Source: Lineus longissimus
Taxonomy: Eukaryota > Nemertea > Pilidiophora > Heteronemertea > Lineidae
Length of the DNA: 64,000 bases
NCBI RefSeq assembly: GCF_910592395.1
Contig: NC_088315.1
Span: 5,644,501-5,708,500, forward strand
Direction: 5' to 3'
This document shows, piece after piece, positions 1 to 13,200 of this stretch. Within the stretch, counting starts at the first letter, position 1; each line of letters starts with the position of its first letter. The translations under genes and the position numbers were made by a program. The notes under the pieces were generated by a model. That model saw only the letters and a program-made list of their open reading frames with translations. It did no database searches and had not been told where the DNA came from.

Positions 1-84
1 AGACCATTGTCAGGTAAAGAGGGCCTTGTTTATTTTTACAATCCTTGATTTTTAAAGCCCTTGAAATAAATTTGCTTTGAGAAA

Positions 85-302
85 AGTTTACAACTTTCAA
101 TGGTAGTCAACGTTGTATAGTTTAAAATCCTTTCTTCAGGTGCCATTTTGAATATGAAGTTTACAACTGTCAATGGTAGTCAACGTTGTATAGTTTAAAA
201 TCCTTTCTTCAGGTGCCATTTTGAATATGAAGTTTACAACTTTCAATGGTAGTCAACGTTGTATAGTTTAAAATCCTTTCTTCAGGTGCCATTTTGAATA
301 TG
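85..302 (+). repeat. 73-bp unit repeated three times, carrying a splice acceptor and start codon
   Basis: Three near-identical copies start at about 85, 158 and 231. Each holds a pyrimidine stretch ending in AG (AGs at 138-139, 211-212 and 284-285) followed by GTGCCATTTTGAATATG. Only the third copy runs into the open reading frame of the downstream gene. In copies 1 and 2 the ATG is followed by AAG and reaches TAA after 14 codons. The block therefore multiplies a probable 3' splice site with its adjacent ATG. Confidence 0.85.
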
Positions 303-2126
303 GAAACAGTCACAATTCGAACAGACAGTAAAGGTAGAGCAGACCCAGATGGCACATACTTTTCGGGCTCAGTGTCATATGATCTGACATTTATACGAAT
401 ATTCTTTATAATCGGAGATAAGCCAGTTGCTGAAGAAATAGGTATGTTGTTGAGGAGAAAGTAAATCTGTGAATGCTTTAGCTGAAGCTTTGACCAAGGG
501 GTAAATGCATATCCCTGTTGCCCTTTGACTTTGACTCTTATATTGGGAGGGGGGTAGTCACTCCACAGAAGATTGCACTTAAACTGCCAGTGGCGTTCAA
601 CCTGTTGCCGCAGGCCCTCAGGATATGCACATAAAATGTCTCTTTAAAGTCTCATTGACACAACTCTGGAACATTACTTCGTTAAAAACGTGTTGCATCA
701 AACTGACACCATTTTCTTCTATTCGCTGTTTAGGGTGTGCCGACTTTGTTCCTAATTACCTTGGTGGTGAGGATCATGCATTTGAGGGATTGACGTCTGT
801 ATTCAACAAAGCTAGTGATTGGGTGACACAGCAAGCAGGTATTCGGGTCACAAACATTGAGTCACCTTGGTGCAAGGTCAAATCAGGTAAGGTTGAGTAA
901 CATTGATTAATATTACTATTAGTACAGTCAATCACTTTATGACCCATTTATGGGACCACAAAAATTATTCAACTATTGTACGACAGCATCAAGTTCCATG
1001 TATCCTCAAAGATCCAAATTAGGTACTCTTCCCTAAATGTAATGTGTGATTTCTCTAAAATTTTGGCTGGACTTTTTATTCGGAATTTCTTCATTACAGA
1101 ACATGAAATCGACTCTCAACGAGTGTTAAACCATTTCTGGTCAGGGACGCCTATTCTTCGTTTTGTGCGTGTCTGGTATGTTAAACCGTTAGACGCGTCT
1201 CTCCAGTTGCCCCCGCCTCCCATGCTGAGGTGTCAGATGTTTGTACCAGCTCGCATGAAGACAGCCGGTTCGCTGGAGAAACAATTTGAATCGGTTTTTG
1301 ACTTGACAGCCCGGGTGTGCCAGTGGTTGCCACGTGCAGGTAAGCAAAGCAAGATTACATTTGAACCTCCCTTAGGGGACACCTCTCTACCCTCCCTACT
1401 CTGGGCACTTGTTTTACTCCCAAATTGGTTGTCACCATTCATTTTGACCTCTCTAATCAGGACACTTCACTATTTGGCACAGCATTTGTCAGTTCTGAGG
1501 GTGTCCTTAACAGAGAGGTTCTACTGAAGTTCAATAGAGCTATCTAGCAGCAGACTTCCAAGCCAGCTTTATTTCAACTGAACTCCCTCACAACCAGATC
1601 GATGCCACATCGCCTAATCTAAGGGATATTGGTTCAATCATCAAACCCCAGTCTGTTCACCACTTTGTCGATCCTGGCTCAAGCTCAAGTCGGTGCTCTG
1701 TTACATTTAGCTTACCTTTGTCCCAAAGTGCCTCTGTGGAATGACCAGTACCTGTTAATGTCCTTGATACTACTATTAGTTGATGCAGCATTTCAAGTTT
1801 TGTATTTGGAGACATCAGGTTTGCCAGAATGGGTCACATTTATACATTACAGCAGACAATTGTAGCGTCTCCTTTCGGATGCTATGATATTTCACAATCA
1901 AATTTTGACTGTTTCAGGTGGTCGCCTCATGTCCGTGGAGACGATAACGGTGCCAGTTTCACAGTACCTGGATAAAGTGGATCCTGATCGGACAAGATCA
2001 AGGCATAAACATCATCAAAAAACTTTCCTACGGTTTTATTTTGATGGCGAGTTTCAACCTCCAAATCCATCAACATTTCCGGCACCTGGTGAAGTGGTGG
2101 ACAATAGTTCTTGTGAGATTATGTAA
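300..2126 (+). CDS. Unrecognised 247-aa protein with C-terminal CaaX box
   Basis: Four exons join in frame: 300-441, 734-886, 1100-1339 and 1918-2126. All junctions are GT-AG and phase 1, giving 744 nt and 247 aa. I do not recognise the family. The C-terminus is CEIM followed by TAA. This fits a CaaX prenylation box, and the final Met would favour farnesylation. No signal peptide or membrane span is evident. Conserved-looking stretches include ADFVPNYLGGEDHAFEGL (exon 2), a WYVKPLD segment with a PPPP run (exon 3), and a basic His-rich patch RHKHHQK before FLRFYFDGEF (exon 4). The reading frame stays open upstream of the ATG to the acceptor at 285, so true 5' exons may lie left of the window. 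Function unknown; a lipid-anchored membrane-associated protein is an inference. Confidence 0.72.
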
Positions 2127-3780
2127 AGACATCATGATGTCAGTGGTCAAGTACCCCAATAATGACAATACTGATAGTAGATGTCAGGAGTCATACTATC
2201 CAGGCGACGTGAAGTTCGACTCGACATGCACATGCATGAAACCTTGTAATATTATTCGTGTCAAAATATGTAGAAACATGTGTAATCAAGTTAGAAAAGT
2301 GTCACATACAGGACACACAGTCAGTGGATACTATTATGCTATTTTTAGCTTATTTTTTCTAATAAAATTAGCAAGATTTTGGTGAACGCTATATTTTCAA
2401 GGATAACTAGACAAAATATGATGTGAATACAGTGAACCATGAAATTTTTGCGAGCATCATTTTCTTCACTATATCAAATGCTAATTTAAATAGCACGAAA
2501 ATTTTAACTTTGATGCTATAAATTAACCATAAAATGTTGGCAGCAAACATTATATTTGTTGTCTACAACCAATTGAAAAATAACAAATTGGCCAACTTTT
2601 AGCTTGACGAACATTTCGCGGTTTACTGTATGTAAATGTATGTACTTAAAACTCAAGTATGATTTACTTGTGCTATCCTTTTCTTTGTGGCATATCATCA
2701 TTTGTCAACTTTGAGGACATGTACGTACTCCGGTACAAATTCTTGCATTTAACCTGACATGAATTCTTCCACTTTTCTTTGTTTTATGTAGATATTGTTT
2801 GTATTCATACTGTATTGATGAGAAAATGATTATTTATTTACGATATATTGCATTTTAGTTGTAGCAAGAATTTTCACTATTGGTTTTACATGTAGATATA
2901 TTTTTTATCTGCTTGATTTCATTTCATGTATATATGTATTTTCTTTATCTTCTGTTTGTATTTTTGGTTGTTTGAAAAAAGAGGTGCACAGAACATCGAT
3001 ATCGAAATGCCCTTTGTCCCTTTTACCGAAACAGGCACTTGCAGCTGACTGCAGTCAAAATCATATTAATGGATCACATTTCAAAACTCTTCCAGTTTAC
3101 ACAGCCCTTGCTGGTATACTTTTATTAGGGTCCTTTATTCCCACAGTGAGGTTTCTTCCTGTGTTTTGAATATCTAAAAAATATCATGATTGAACAAGGT
3201 ACTTGGGAATATTGTATGATAATGATGTCTACTGCTGCTGTACATCTTGACTCGGGTTGTTGAATAACTGTAAATTACACGCATGTAAATTGTAAATGAT
3301 ATATGTAACTGAAAACTGTATACATGTATATGAATGTTGAAAATATGTTGCCAGGCAATCATTGAATAAATCAATATTCGTACTGAACATGACAGTCTTT
3401 ATGTATTTTTTACTGAGAAGAAGAATACCAATTCATGTCACTCGGCATCTGGCCCTGACCCCTGGCTCCTCTCCCCACCTCGCCCTTCAAGTTTGGGAGG
3501 GACTTGGTGATTTTAGAGCATGGTGTTGAGATGGTCATTGGGTGGCCACCCATCAAAGATCAGGATCTTTTAAGTTATCGCTCTTTCTGCCACTTAAATA
3601 CTTACCATACTCTTAATTTTGTGGGCTGTGAAAATGTGCCCGTACTTCCTGACTCCAATATTAGGCCGAAGCAAGGCCAATGTGACTCCATTTGTAAACG
3701 CGTCACCCTTCTCTTGACAGTTGCATGCTGTCAGTTCACCCCTGGCTTGAAAGCATCAAGGAGAATAAACTTGATATAAA
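2127..3780. other. 3' UTR and gene-free spacer
   Basis: A polyadenylation signal AATAAA at 2361-2366 probably ends the upstream gene. The rest is AT-rich with short chance ORFs only. I see no coding exon with good splice context and no RNA gene. Confidence 0.5.
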
Positions 3781-6660
3781 ACCATGAGCCGAATGGGTTT
3801 TTCAGCCAGGTGACAGTCGCCAGCTCAACAGAAGGCAAAGACAAAGTCACAACCAGAGGGCGAGTGTAGTTGTCATAACTCTCTGCCCATGAGTAAAGGA
3901 CAGTGTTCTGGTGTATGCTGCCACCAAGAATGGAATGCTTATGCTGAAGTGCCTAAGTCTACAAAATACTTCATTGACCTGCAAAGCCTTCCCACAGCAA
4001 GGGAGTTTTTACCAATAGCAGTGGTGCAAGGCAAGACCCTAGTGCCTCAAAACAGAAGGCAACGACAAAGTCACAACCAAAATGCCAGTGTAGCAGTCAT
4101 AACTGTCTGCCCATGAGCAAAGAATAGTGTCCTGGCATATGCTTCCCCAAAGAATGGTCTGCTTATGCCAAAGTACGAACTCTCGTCTACAAAACACTTC
4201 ACTGACCTGCAAAAGTTGCTGGTAGTCAAGCTCCAACCCAAGCATTCCCACCGCAAAGGAGTTTCTACCAATAGCAGTGGTGCAAGGCAAGAACCTGGTG
4301 CCTCAAAACAGAAGGCAAGGACAAAGTCACTACCTGAAGGCCAGTGTTGTACTCCTAACTGTCTGCCCACAGGAAACGAATAGTGTCCTTGTCTATGTTG
4401 TCTATGCACCACATAACCACCAGATAGCTCTGGGTAGATAGGGCCCATAAGTTGGGTAAAACAACTCATCCAGGAGACTCTGATCAGAACCAAGGCGGAT
4501 GCAGTCTGTCAACCCTTGGTTGGAAATCATGGGCAGAATAGGCTCATTAACCACGGGTGACAGTAGCCAGCCTAACTGAAGGCAAAGACGAAGTCACAAC
4601 CTCTTTCCGCCAGAGGGAAAAAATAGTGTCCTCGTGTATGCTGCCCCAAAAATGGACAGCTCATGCCAAAGTGGCTAAGAGGACGACCTCTCTTTGTGTA
4701 TAAAACTTCAATGGCATGTGAAGGCAGCTGGCAGTCAAGCTCCAACCCCACCCTTCCCGCAGCGGGGGAGTTTCAAGCCATAGCAGTGGTGCCTTAGAGT
4801 AACTAGACTAGTCTGGTTACTCTAAGGTGGTGCAAAAGGGAAGCCCCTGGCACCTCAAAAGAATTTAGCTCTTGGAAGATGGGGCTCATAAGCTGGATAA
4901 AGTAGTCTGATGCAGTCTGTTCACCCTTGGCTGGAAAGCATCTAGGTGAATGAAAAACCATGGGCAGGCTGAGCTTTTCAACCAGGTGACAGTAGTCCGC
5001 CTAACCGTAGGCAAATATGTCACAACCAGGAGGCCGGGTAGCAGTCATAACTGTCTACCTATGGTCAGGGAAAAAGAAGTCTGTTCACCCTTGGCTGGAA
5101 ACTATGGGCAGACTTGGCTTTTAAACCCGGCAGGTGACAGTAGCCAGCCTTATAGAAGGCAAAGCAGCTGGCAGTCACCCAGCCTTTCAGCGGTGTCTAT
5201 AGCAGTGGTGTAAAAGGCAAGCCCCTTGCAGCTCAAAACAAGATAGCTCTGGGTTGATGGGGCTCATAAGCTGGGTATTAATCAATTAATCTTGGAGTTG
5301 GAAGACTCTGATCAAAATTCGGGCTGATGCTGTCTGTTCACTCTTGGGCATTTCAACCAGGTGACAGTAGCCAGCCTAAGAGAAGGACACTCTGACCTCA
5401 ACACCATCTCTGGCAGTGGACCTATAGGAGGCAACCCCTCCCGCTGGCTTGCTGTCAAAAGGCTATTACTACCTCTCACAGTGCACAGAAATTAGTAACA
5501 GAAATCACAGACGGAGGAAGTTTAGCACATTCGACATAGAAATATCAAATTCGGTCTGAGCCATTTGATAAGTAAATGTACTTTCATGTCATTTACATCA
5601 GTCTCAGGAGGACGAAGTCACAACAAGAGGGCCAGAGGAGCCGTCTGCATATGTCTCATCTGGGAAGTGTCCTCTAACTCTAGTTGACAGAAGATATGGT
5701 TCTAGAGACCCATGACCTTCAATACCTCAGGGACTAAAATGGCATTATAGAGTCATTTGTCTCTGGGACTGTTGCTCAGACAAGTTCTGTGGTGTTTTTG
5801 ATAACAATTCGATCCGTTCATCCAAATCTGTCTTAAGAGGACGAAGTCACAACCAGTGATGCCGGTGTTGTAGTCTTTGATATCTCCCGGAAAAAAATGT
5901 CTTATGATCTTTCAATACATCAGTAATTGAAAGTGGTTCGTAAGGCGAGCCCCTGACGCCTCAAAACTAGAGAGCCCTGGGTAGTTACGTTGGGGCTCAT
6001 CAGCTGGGTAACGCAGTTCATCTTGGAGATGAAAAACTCTGAAACGATGGACCAGGTGACAGAAGCCTGCCTGACACTGACCTAACACCGTCTGTGGCAT
6101 TTGATAATTCTTTTCATTCATATACATCAGTCTCAGGAGGACAAAGTCACAACAAGAAGGCCAGAGGAGCCGTCTTCATATGTCTCATCTGGGAAGTGTC
6201 CTGCTGTATGTTGACAGATAAGGATGTGGTTCTAGAGACCCATGCCCTTCAATACCTCAGGCACTGAAATGGCATTATAGAGTCATTTGTCTCCGGGACT
6301 GTTGCTCTGAGAGGATCTGTGGTGTTTTTGATAACAATTTCCATTCATCCAAATCTGTCCTATGAGGACGAAGTCACAACAAGAAGGCCAGAGGAGCAGT
6401 CTTCATATGTCTCACCTGGGAAGTGTCCTGCTGAATGTTGACAGATAAAGATACGGTTCTAGAGACCCATGACCTTCAATACCTCAGGGACTGAAATGGC
6501 ATTATAGAGTCATTTGTCTCCGGGACGGTTGCTCAGAGAGGTTCTGTGGTGTTTTTGATAACAATTTCCATTCATCCAAATCTGTCCTATGAGGACAAAG
6601 TCACAACAAGAATGCCAGTGTTGCAGTCTTCAATATCTCCCAGAAAAGTTTTTTCTATCC
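3781..6660. repeat. Degenerate ~227-bp tandem repeat array
   Basis: A core GACAAAGTCACAACC (or GACGAAGTCACAAC) followed by GCCAGxGxxGxxGTC recurs near 3841, 4066, 4319, 4590, 5018, 5610, 5842, 6141, 6368 and 6595. Several intervals are 225-253 bp, and the last copies are 227 bp apart. Other shared blocks are TAGCAGTGGTGCAAGGCAAG, GGGCTCATAAGCTGGGTA and CAGGTGACAGTAGCC. Copies differ by indels and substitutions, so this is an old minisatellite or satellite block, not a gene. Open frames inside it (for example 4071-4493 on the minus strand) are unlikely to be coding. Confidence 0.8.
4792..4827. mobile_element. 36-bp near-perfect palindrome flanked by a 5-bp direct repeat
   Basis: CCTTAGAGTAAC is matched by GTTACTCTAAGG around the central ACTAGT. 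It interrupts the satellite word AGCAGTGGTGCAA and is flanked on both sides by TGGTG. Other satellite copies lack the palindrome, so it looks like an insertion with a 5-bp target-site duplication. Confidence 0.6.
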
Positions 6661-6804
6661 TCTGAACCTGACCCATACAAACAGGACACATTGATTCCAG
6701 GCCTTTGAGTCGGGCCATTCCGTAGGATGGTTTGAATTGGCACATGGAGATCAAGGCTCCTATAAAATCTCATGAAAAAGTAATATACTATAAAAGGACA
6801 ATAT

Positions 6805-6810
6805 TTTATT
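6805..6810 (-). terminator. Polyadenylation signal of SETDB1
   Basis: AATAAA read on the minus strand, about 740 nt downstream of the SETDB1 stop codon. It is the first clear canonical signal and implies a 3' UTR from 7546 down to about 6785. Confidence 0.5.
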
Positions 6811-7546
6811 TCATGGAATCTTTACACATGATGGTGCATTTTCATAAGAATGACAATATTCATGATACATTTAGCAGCAAAGTCAACATATTTTCTCTGT
6901 CTTAATATTTAGAGGTGGAACAGGAAACCCAACCATTGTCAGGTCAAGGTTTAGTTGATCCAATCATTCAACTAAGGTTTGATCTCGGACTGGCTTGCCC
7001 AAGGTTGGACCTACTCATCGGCCAGACTGACTGGACGAGTCTCCTCTGTCTGTGAATTTTATGGCAACCACCAGCATTTTAGATCAAGATAACCTCATAT
7101 TATCTCCACACAATGCTGAACACTTCTGTCACAACTTGGACATCAAGGGGTACAACAGTCAAAATTTAGGAGACAGATTCAAAATATTCCAAACATGGAC
7201 AGTTGAGTTGAACACTCATACATGTAGATGAATTTGTTGTGAATTTGGGACATAGTACATAAAACATATGTAACAACAACTCAAACACTGACAAATAAAT
7301 ATGACTTTGGACATGAGAATTACAACAAAGTGCCAGAGGATATTTCAACATCAATGATCTGACCTGGACGCATGAATACATGTATTATGAAAATACAGCA
7401 TTCATCGAACTTCCCACTCCCACAGTTTGCCAAGGCCCTGAAGAGGTACACACCTCAGTGCACCATCAACAGGGATTTACATGTATCAAAAGCCTGCTAC
7501 CCCATTACAACAATCCTTCCAGCCATATTGCGTGGTAGACTAGCAT

Positions 7547-10193
7547 TCACAATAATCTTCCTCGACAGTCCGCTGAGCCACAGTAACAGTACAGCACCTT
7601 CCCTGGCACACTTCCCACTTCGTAATTGTAGTCCCATGTCATTTCTGTGCCAGCACGAATATAACTGAAATCAAATGAAACTATTTTGAATAACCCATGG
7701 CGACAATGATGATAAAGTGCATCCACTACTAATGAGCAACTTTGCATGGGGACTAGGTAAACACTGGATGTGTGCTATGGTGGTTGATTGGAGCCCACGG
7801 CCGAAATGATCAATCGACCTCAGCAGTAACGTTGGCATTAAGTCCAAACACTTTTATCGTAAATGAAACTCACTGAAGGAGATAACGCTTAGTTAAGCTG
7901 GCGCTGACATTCTGTCTCTATTACAGATTGAGCAACTAAGCCCTGCTGAGAGACAGGTTCTACACGTGTACTTACGTTAATGCAAAGAATGCCACCCAAG
8001 GGAACCTGAGATCATGAGTGTCAACAAACACGTTCTGGACAAAAACGTTTGGTGTACAGCTATGCTGTAAAGGAAAAATAAACATTACGGTATGAAAAGA
8101 CATGGAAAATATGGTATGGAAAATGTCAATTTGCATCAGTTTTTGCCTAAAATCTACAAGAAAATATGATTTTCAGTGATATCAGGGGAGGAGGCAATAC
8201 TCGTCATTCCCCAAACTATAAAACCTCAATTGCCAAAGAACACTTACATTTAAATATCGTCCAATATTTCCTATAGACTTTGCATCCATGATATAACAGA
8301 ACTCCTCCCCAAAGTAACTGCGAAGGCCCTGCGTTGAATACTCGTTGTCATCATTGGACTTGGTGTCTATAACAAATTTAACAGCTTATTTAGTTTGAAT
8401 CAATTTTAAATTCATGAACAAAATCTCGAATAGTTCACAAACAATTCCTTCTATGATTACTTTTTAGTCAAAACAGAGCAAACACTACCAAACCGTTCTG
8501 GATATCTCTAACATGAAATGATAAATAATTCTCAGAGGAATAATTCTTAACATGGCCTCTCCAAGGGATTATATTTTGCAGAAATTCCTGTCCTACCTTT
8601 TTGCTTTCCTCCCGACGTCTTATTTTTGGGATCCGGCAAATTGGAAAACCTTGAAATTTCTGAAATCAGACAAATTTTTGTTGCCATCATACCATTCCAA
8701 GCTGGTTATTTCTGGATATCAAGATTCCTTTGGTTGCTGTATTAATATCCCAGTCTCCACAGAAATCAATCAGGGGTTTCAAGGAGCAACCAGAAGGCGC
8801 TCACTTGAACTCGACCAGTGGGGGAACCAAGCAGTGACTCGGCCAAGAGTCAAACCCACGACCTCTTGATCATGAGGCCGTCTCTCTTCCACTGCGCTAC
8901 TGCTGCTCCTATAGTTCGTCACAGAATTGCCAATGAAGGCTCTCACAGTTCTACCCAAGATAGGCCCCTATACAAGTGTGTATTTAAATTCAAGGGATGT
9001 ATCAGTTACCTGCTTTGGTCCTCTTGAGTGCCATTGGTGATTCATCCGAGTCATCCGAGTCAATGTTGTCTGTGTTCAAGGACGTCGGTTCTGGAATGGA
9101 CCAGAAAATATAGACATTACTTATCTATTTAAAAGAATTTCATGAAACATTTTAATGAAATGGCCAGGGCCATTGTGCTCACCTCATGTGGAGGAAAGAT
9201 GGATAAAGAGCATGGTATTGTGTCATGTAGTGTTAGGTTTGATGTAGGTCCAAGCAATTACAATTTCCCCAAAATGGCCAATTTACAGTACATTCGACCT
9301 CTGTGACCTTGAAAAGTAGGTCAAATCAAAGAAGACCCGGGTGACACATTGAATGGTTGTTAGAATTAGATGTATCTATGATATAAAATTGGTGCCAATC
9401 GGGCAAGTCATTACCAGGAATAATGGCATTTTGAAGAATTTAGGATTTGGCCCCCTCCCTGGAGGCCAAACGGCAAATCAGATCGCACCAAACTTCAGTA
9501 CCTGAGATCACCTGACCAAGGGGTACATGTGTACTTAATTTGTGATCAATAGTCATTGCAGTTAAGAAACGTGCCATAGTTACGGCCTGACGGCGAATTT
9601 ACGCCATTTGACCTCTGTGACCTTGACAAGAAGGTCAAATTAAAAACCTGTGTGACATATACTGTATGGTGGTTAGATGTACCCATGATATCAAATTGGT
9701 GGCAATCGGGCAAGAAGTTAAGGAATAATCACATTTTTAAGGTTTTTGGATTTTGCCCCCTGGTGGTCAAGTGGTGAATCATATTGGACCAAACTTCGGT
9801 CCCTGAGATCACCTGACTAAGGGGTAAATGTGTACCAAATTTGGTATCAATAGTCATTGCAGTTTAGAAACGTGCCATCGTTACATCCTAACGGCCAATT
9901 TACACCATTTGACCTCTGTGACCTTGAAAAGGAGGTCAAATCAAAAACCCGGAGGATATATGATGCACCTTTGCTAGAAGTACCTACCATATTTTTTTCA
10001 AAATTTCCCGACTACTATTGAGGGAGATATTGCATATTTTCACTTTTAACGTTTGGCCCCCTGGTGGCCAAACCATGAAACGAATCGGACCGAAACTTGG
10101 TCTCCAAGGTGTCATTACATAAGGGTACATGTGTACCAAGTTTCAACTCAATAGCTCTAACAGTTACGAAACGTGCCCTGCTAACGGACGACG

Positions 10194-10252
<59 letters not shown>

Positions 10253-13200
10253 ACGACGGACGCCACGGTATGGGATAAGCTCACCTCTGCTAAGAGGTGA
10301 GCTAAAAAGGGACCTCCCTTACTCTATTGTTGAACTCGAACAATAACTTGGGTTATTCATAACTGCACAAGAGGCATATCCTGTATGCATGTCACATTGT
10401 ACGATGGGTCAGTCACCAAACAAATGCAGAGGTTATGGGATTTGAGGGGTTTGTATTTCCCAGTCAAAATCTAAGACGAAAACAGAGTGTAGTACAAGCT
10501 AAACCCCAAAACACACCTGTTATTCTTAATCCTGAGATTCCATCCTTTTTTCCACTTGATTTTCCAGACCCTGAAGTAGAAAACATTTATTATCATCGCC
10601 ATTTTAGTGAGAGCTGAAAAATACCAGCATGATTGTTCCAAGTGACTATAGTCAGTGTTTTGGCAGCAGACAGAATATGCATTGAAAGTTGAAGATACAT
10701 GTGTACGTGTCAAAAATATTAGGTATTGACTAGTAAAACCAGCATTCAAATCTGGGTATAAAATTTCGATCATATTGACTGTTAGATAGAATTTAAGAGA
10801 TGACGAAGGAAAAGCAAAATATGTTGCAAGAGCAATAAGGACTCCATCAGCAGAAGACATACATATGAAAAAATATTACAATAATTATCAATGCAGCACT
10901 GAAGATGGCTTTTAACAACATTTCATAATATCTGTAGTGACATGACATCAAAAAGCTTTTCAGGAACACAGAGGACAATGATTGAAAAATGTTATGGATA
11001 AACCTATATTTGACCATGGAAACATCTTTGTTGAAATCATTGTATTCCATAAGAAAGATCCAGACCATGTCCTGTGTGAGAGGGATGACAATTCACAACA
11101 CTGATAACAACAACAACAACAGCACCTGGGCTATACTCACACCAAGTATCGCTGTTATATTTACAGTCAAAGTCATATACTAATAAGAAGAGAAATAAGG
11201 TGAAAAAATAAAAATGGAAAATAGAATCAAATGAAGCAGTCAAACATAGGGAAGTAGTGCACCTCGGCTGCACTTACACAGACGTCCCCTTGTCACATGT
11301 CAAGATTCATGTTTCATGATTCACGAATCACAAGTGAATCACAAAATATGAATCATGAGAAAGTCACATGACTAGCTGACTTGTACGTCGCCCTCACAGA
11401 GTGGAGTCTTGAAAGCGGAGGTCAAATCAGGTAGAAATAAAGATACTACATGAACGCAACAGAAAGGTGTCTTACACAGTAGTAGCATGAGTTGATTTGA
11501 AATTAGTTGTCAGAAATAAAACGCATGAAGGAGTGAGTGTCAGTAAGGGATCACAAAACAATAGGGTACTAAGCAAAGATTCTAAGACGATTGACTGAGA
11601 AATGAATAGTACAAAGCACACATACCTGGCACCAAGTCGGGTAATTCATCAGTGTCCATTGCAAATGCAGGGTCTTTGCTGTCGTCGGCATCATCGCCGA
11701 CTTTGTCGGGGATTTTACTGACCCATTCTGCTGTTTGCTGTTCATTCTCAACTGACTGAATAGACCTGCAAGAAAATGCAGATCCATTTTGGAAACATGA
11801 AAGACCCAAACGAAGTTCCAATTTCACACTTAAAAACTTCAACAAAACAATGCTTTCTAACCTTTAGAGAGGTAACTTATCCTATATTTGATCAACATGT
11901 TCAAAGGGACATGATATTTTCCCAAGGTAAAGTATCGGGTCAGAAAATGGCTTTTCCATGATAAAAGGTTCCCTCAACTCTGACTATTTCAGCAGCACCT
12001 GCTTGAAGCCCGTATTTCACGAGATTGCACTTGAAACTGGCTGTCCAGATTTGTCTTTTTCTGTGGAGTCTTATGTTACATAACTTACCATGAATTTTTT
12101 GCCTTTCCTTCTGCTGATGAACGACGAATGAGCAGTTTTCCAACACCCTTGGCATCATCATCTTTGGACTGCTTACGTTTTGTTCGTTTCCTGAAAGTAT
12201 ACCAACAGGAGTGTGAAGAGTATGAGGTAAATTTGACCACAAATGATTACGCTTCATTTTCTTCAGGAGAAACCTGGCCTCATTTTTTCGCCAATTTGAT
12301 ATAAGATCTACTCGCTCTTCTGAATTCATCAAGTCACCGAAAGCATTTTACGAATGATCTCGATTAACTTTCCGATAAAAGCCTGGTATCTCTGTTGAAC
12401 AAGTTGGGGAAGAATACTTACCGGGTTGAATATCGTCCTGGTGCCACACCACTATCACCACCTTCACTACCTCCTCCAGCTGAATAAGTGCTGAAAAAAC
12501 AGAAAAATTATTATCATTCCAGAGCTGACTGCAGAATCAAACACAAACTGACGAATACAATGGGGCTGGCCATCTTAAAAATTCGATCTTCTGCAAAAAT
12601 GTTACCAACCTTTGATAAATCAAAAAAGGCAAAATGGTGAACTACTTTCGTCACATTCATGATGTTATTAGAATTACCCTTAGTATCAAAATAACCAAAG
12701 AATAGAATGAACCATAAGGTATTCTCTATTTCAAAAAGCAACACCTTAAGTCAAGGCAATGGCTATAATCATTTATGTCTATACATATACATCCCACAGT
12801 GCACTGATGAACACACAGAGAGATGAACACAACAATGATGCATACAGATGTGTTGTCACAGCATGTGTGGGAAATGTGAAATTTTATGAACGAAAATACA
12901 ATGGTTTGTGACAACATCAAAATAATTATTTTCTTCCAACAACACAGCACTAACCAGTTGTATTTTGCACTTTCTAACTTGACACAATCCCTGAAACACC
13001 ACAATGACCTAACATAAAGAAGCAGAAATCACTACACAGGTATTTGCTAGTAAAGTACATGCTCATTAAAATAAGAAGGAAGGTTGACACTTCAGATGTT
13101 ACAAGAGTAGAAGATGACACACACTGATACGAGGTAGTGGGAAGACATAGCATGAAAAAAAAGTTTTTAAGCAATAATCCCTCATCTGCCAAATGACTTA

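Noticed and set aside
976-1099. Upstream extension of exon 3 as part of the 976-1527 ORF
   Set aside because: A good acceptor at 1099 joins exon 2 in phase, and the homologous-looking sequence begins there; the rest is intron read-through.
3781-6660. CRISPR-like array or coding repeats
   Set aside because: Units are long, diverged and of variable spacing in a eukaryotic genome, with no conserved frame; ordinary satellite.
8818-8912. tRNA gene on the minus strand
   Set aside because: A and B boxes are present but no cloverleaf pairs; it has a SINE-like body.
10015-10300. Arginine-run ORFs on both strands
   Set aside because: Translation of the (ACG/CGA)n microsatellite inside a mobile element.
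11139-11182. Small SETDB1 exon (frame [11 protein letters not shown]) with acceptor TTATTAG and donor GTGAGT
   Set aside because: Joining it to the next exon at 9090 creates a stop codon (TAA or TGA, depending on the donor used). Skipping it joins 11626 to 9090 in frame. It may be a poison exon, but I do not include it.
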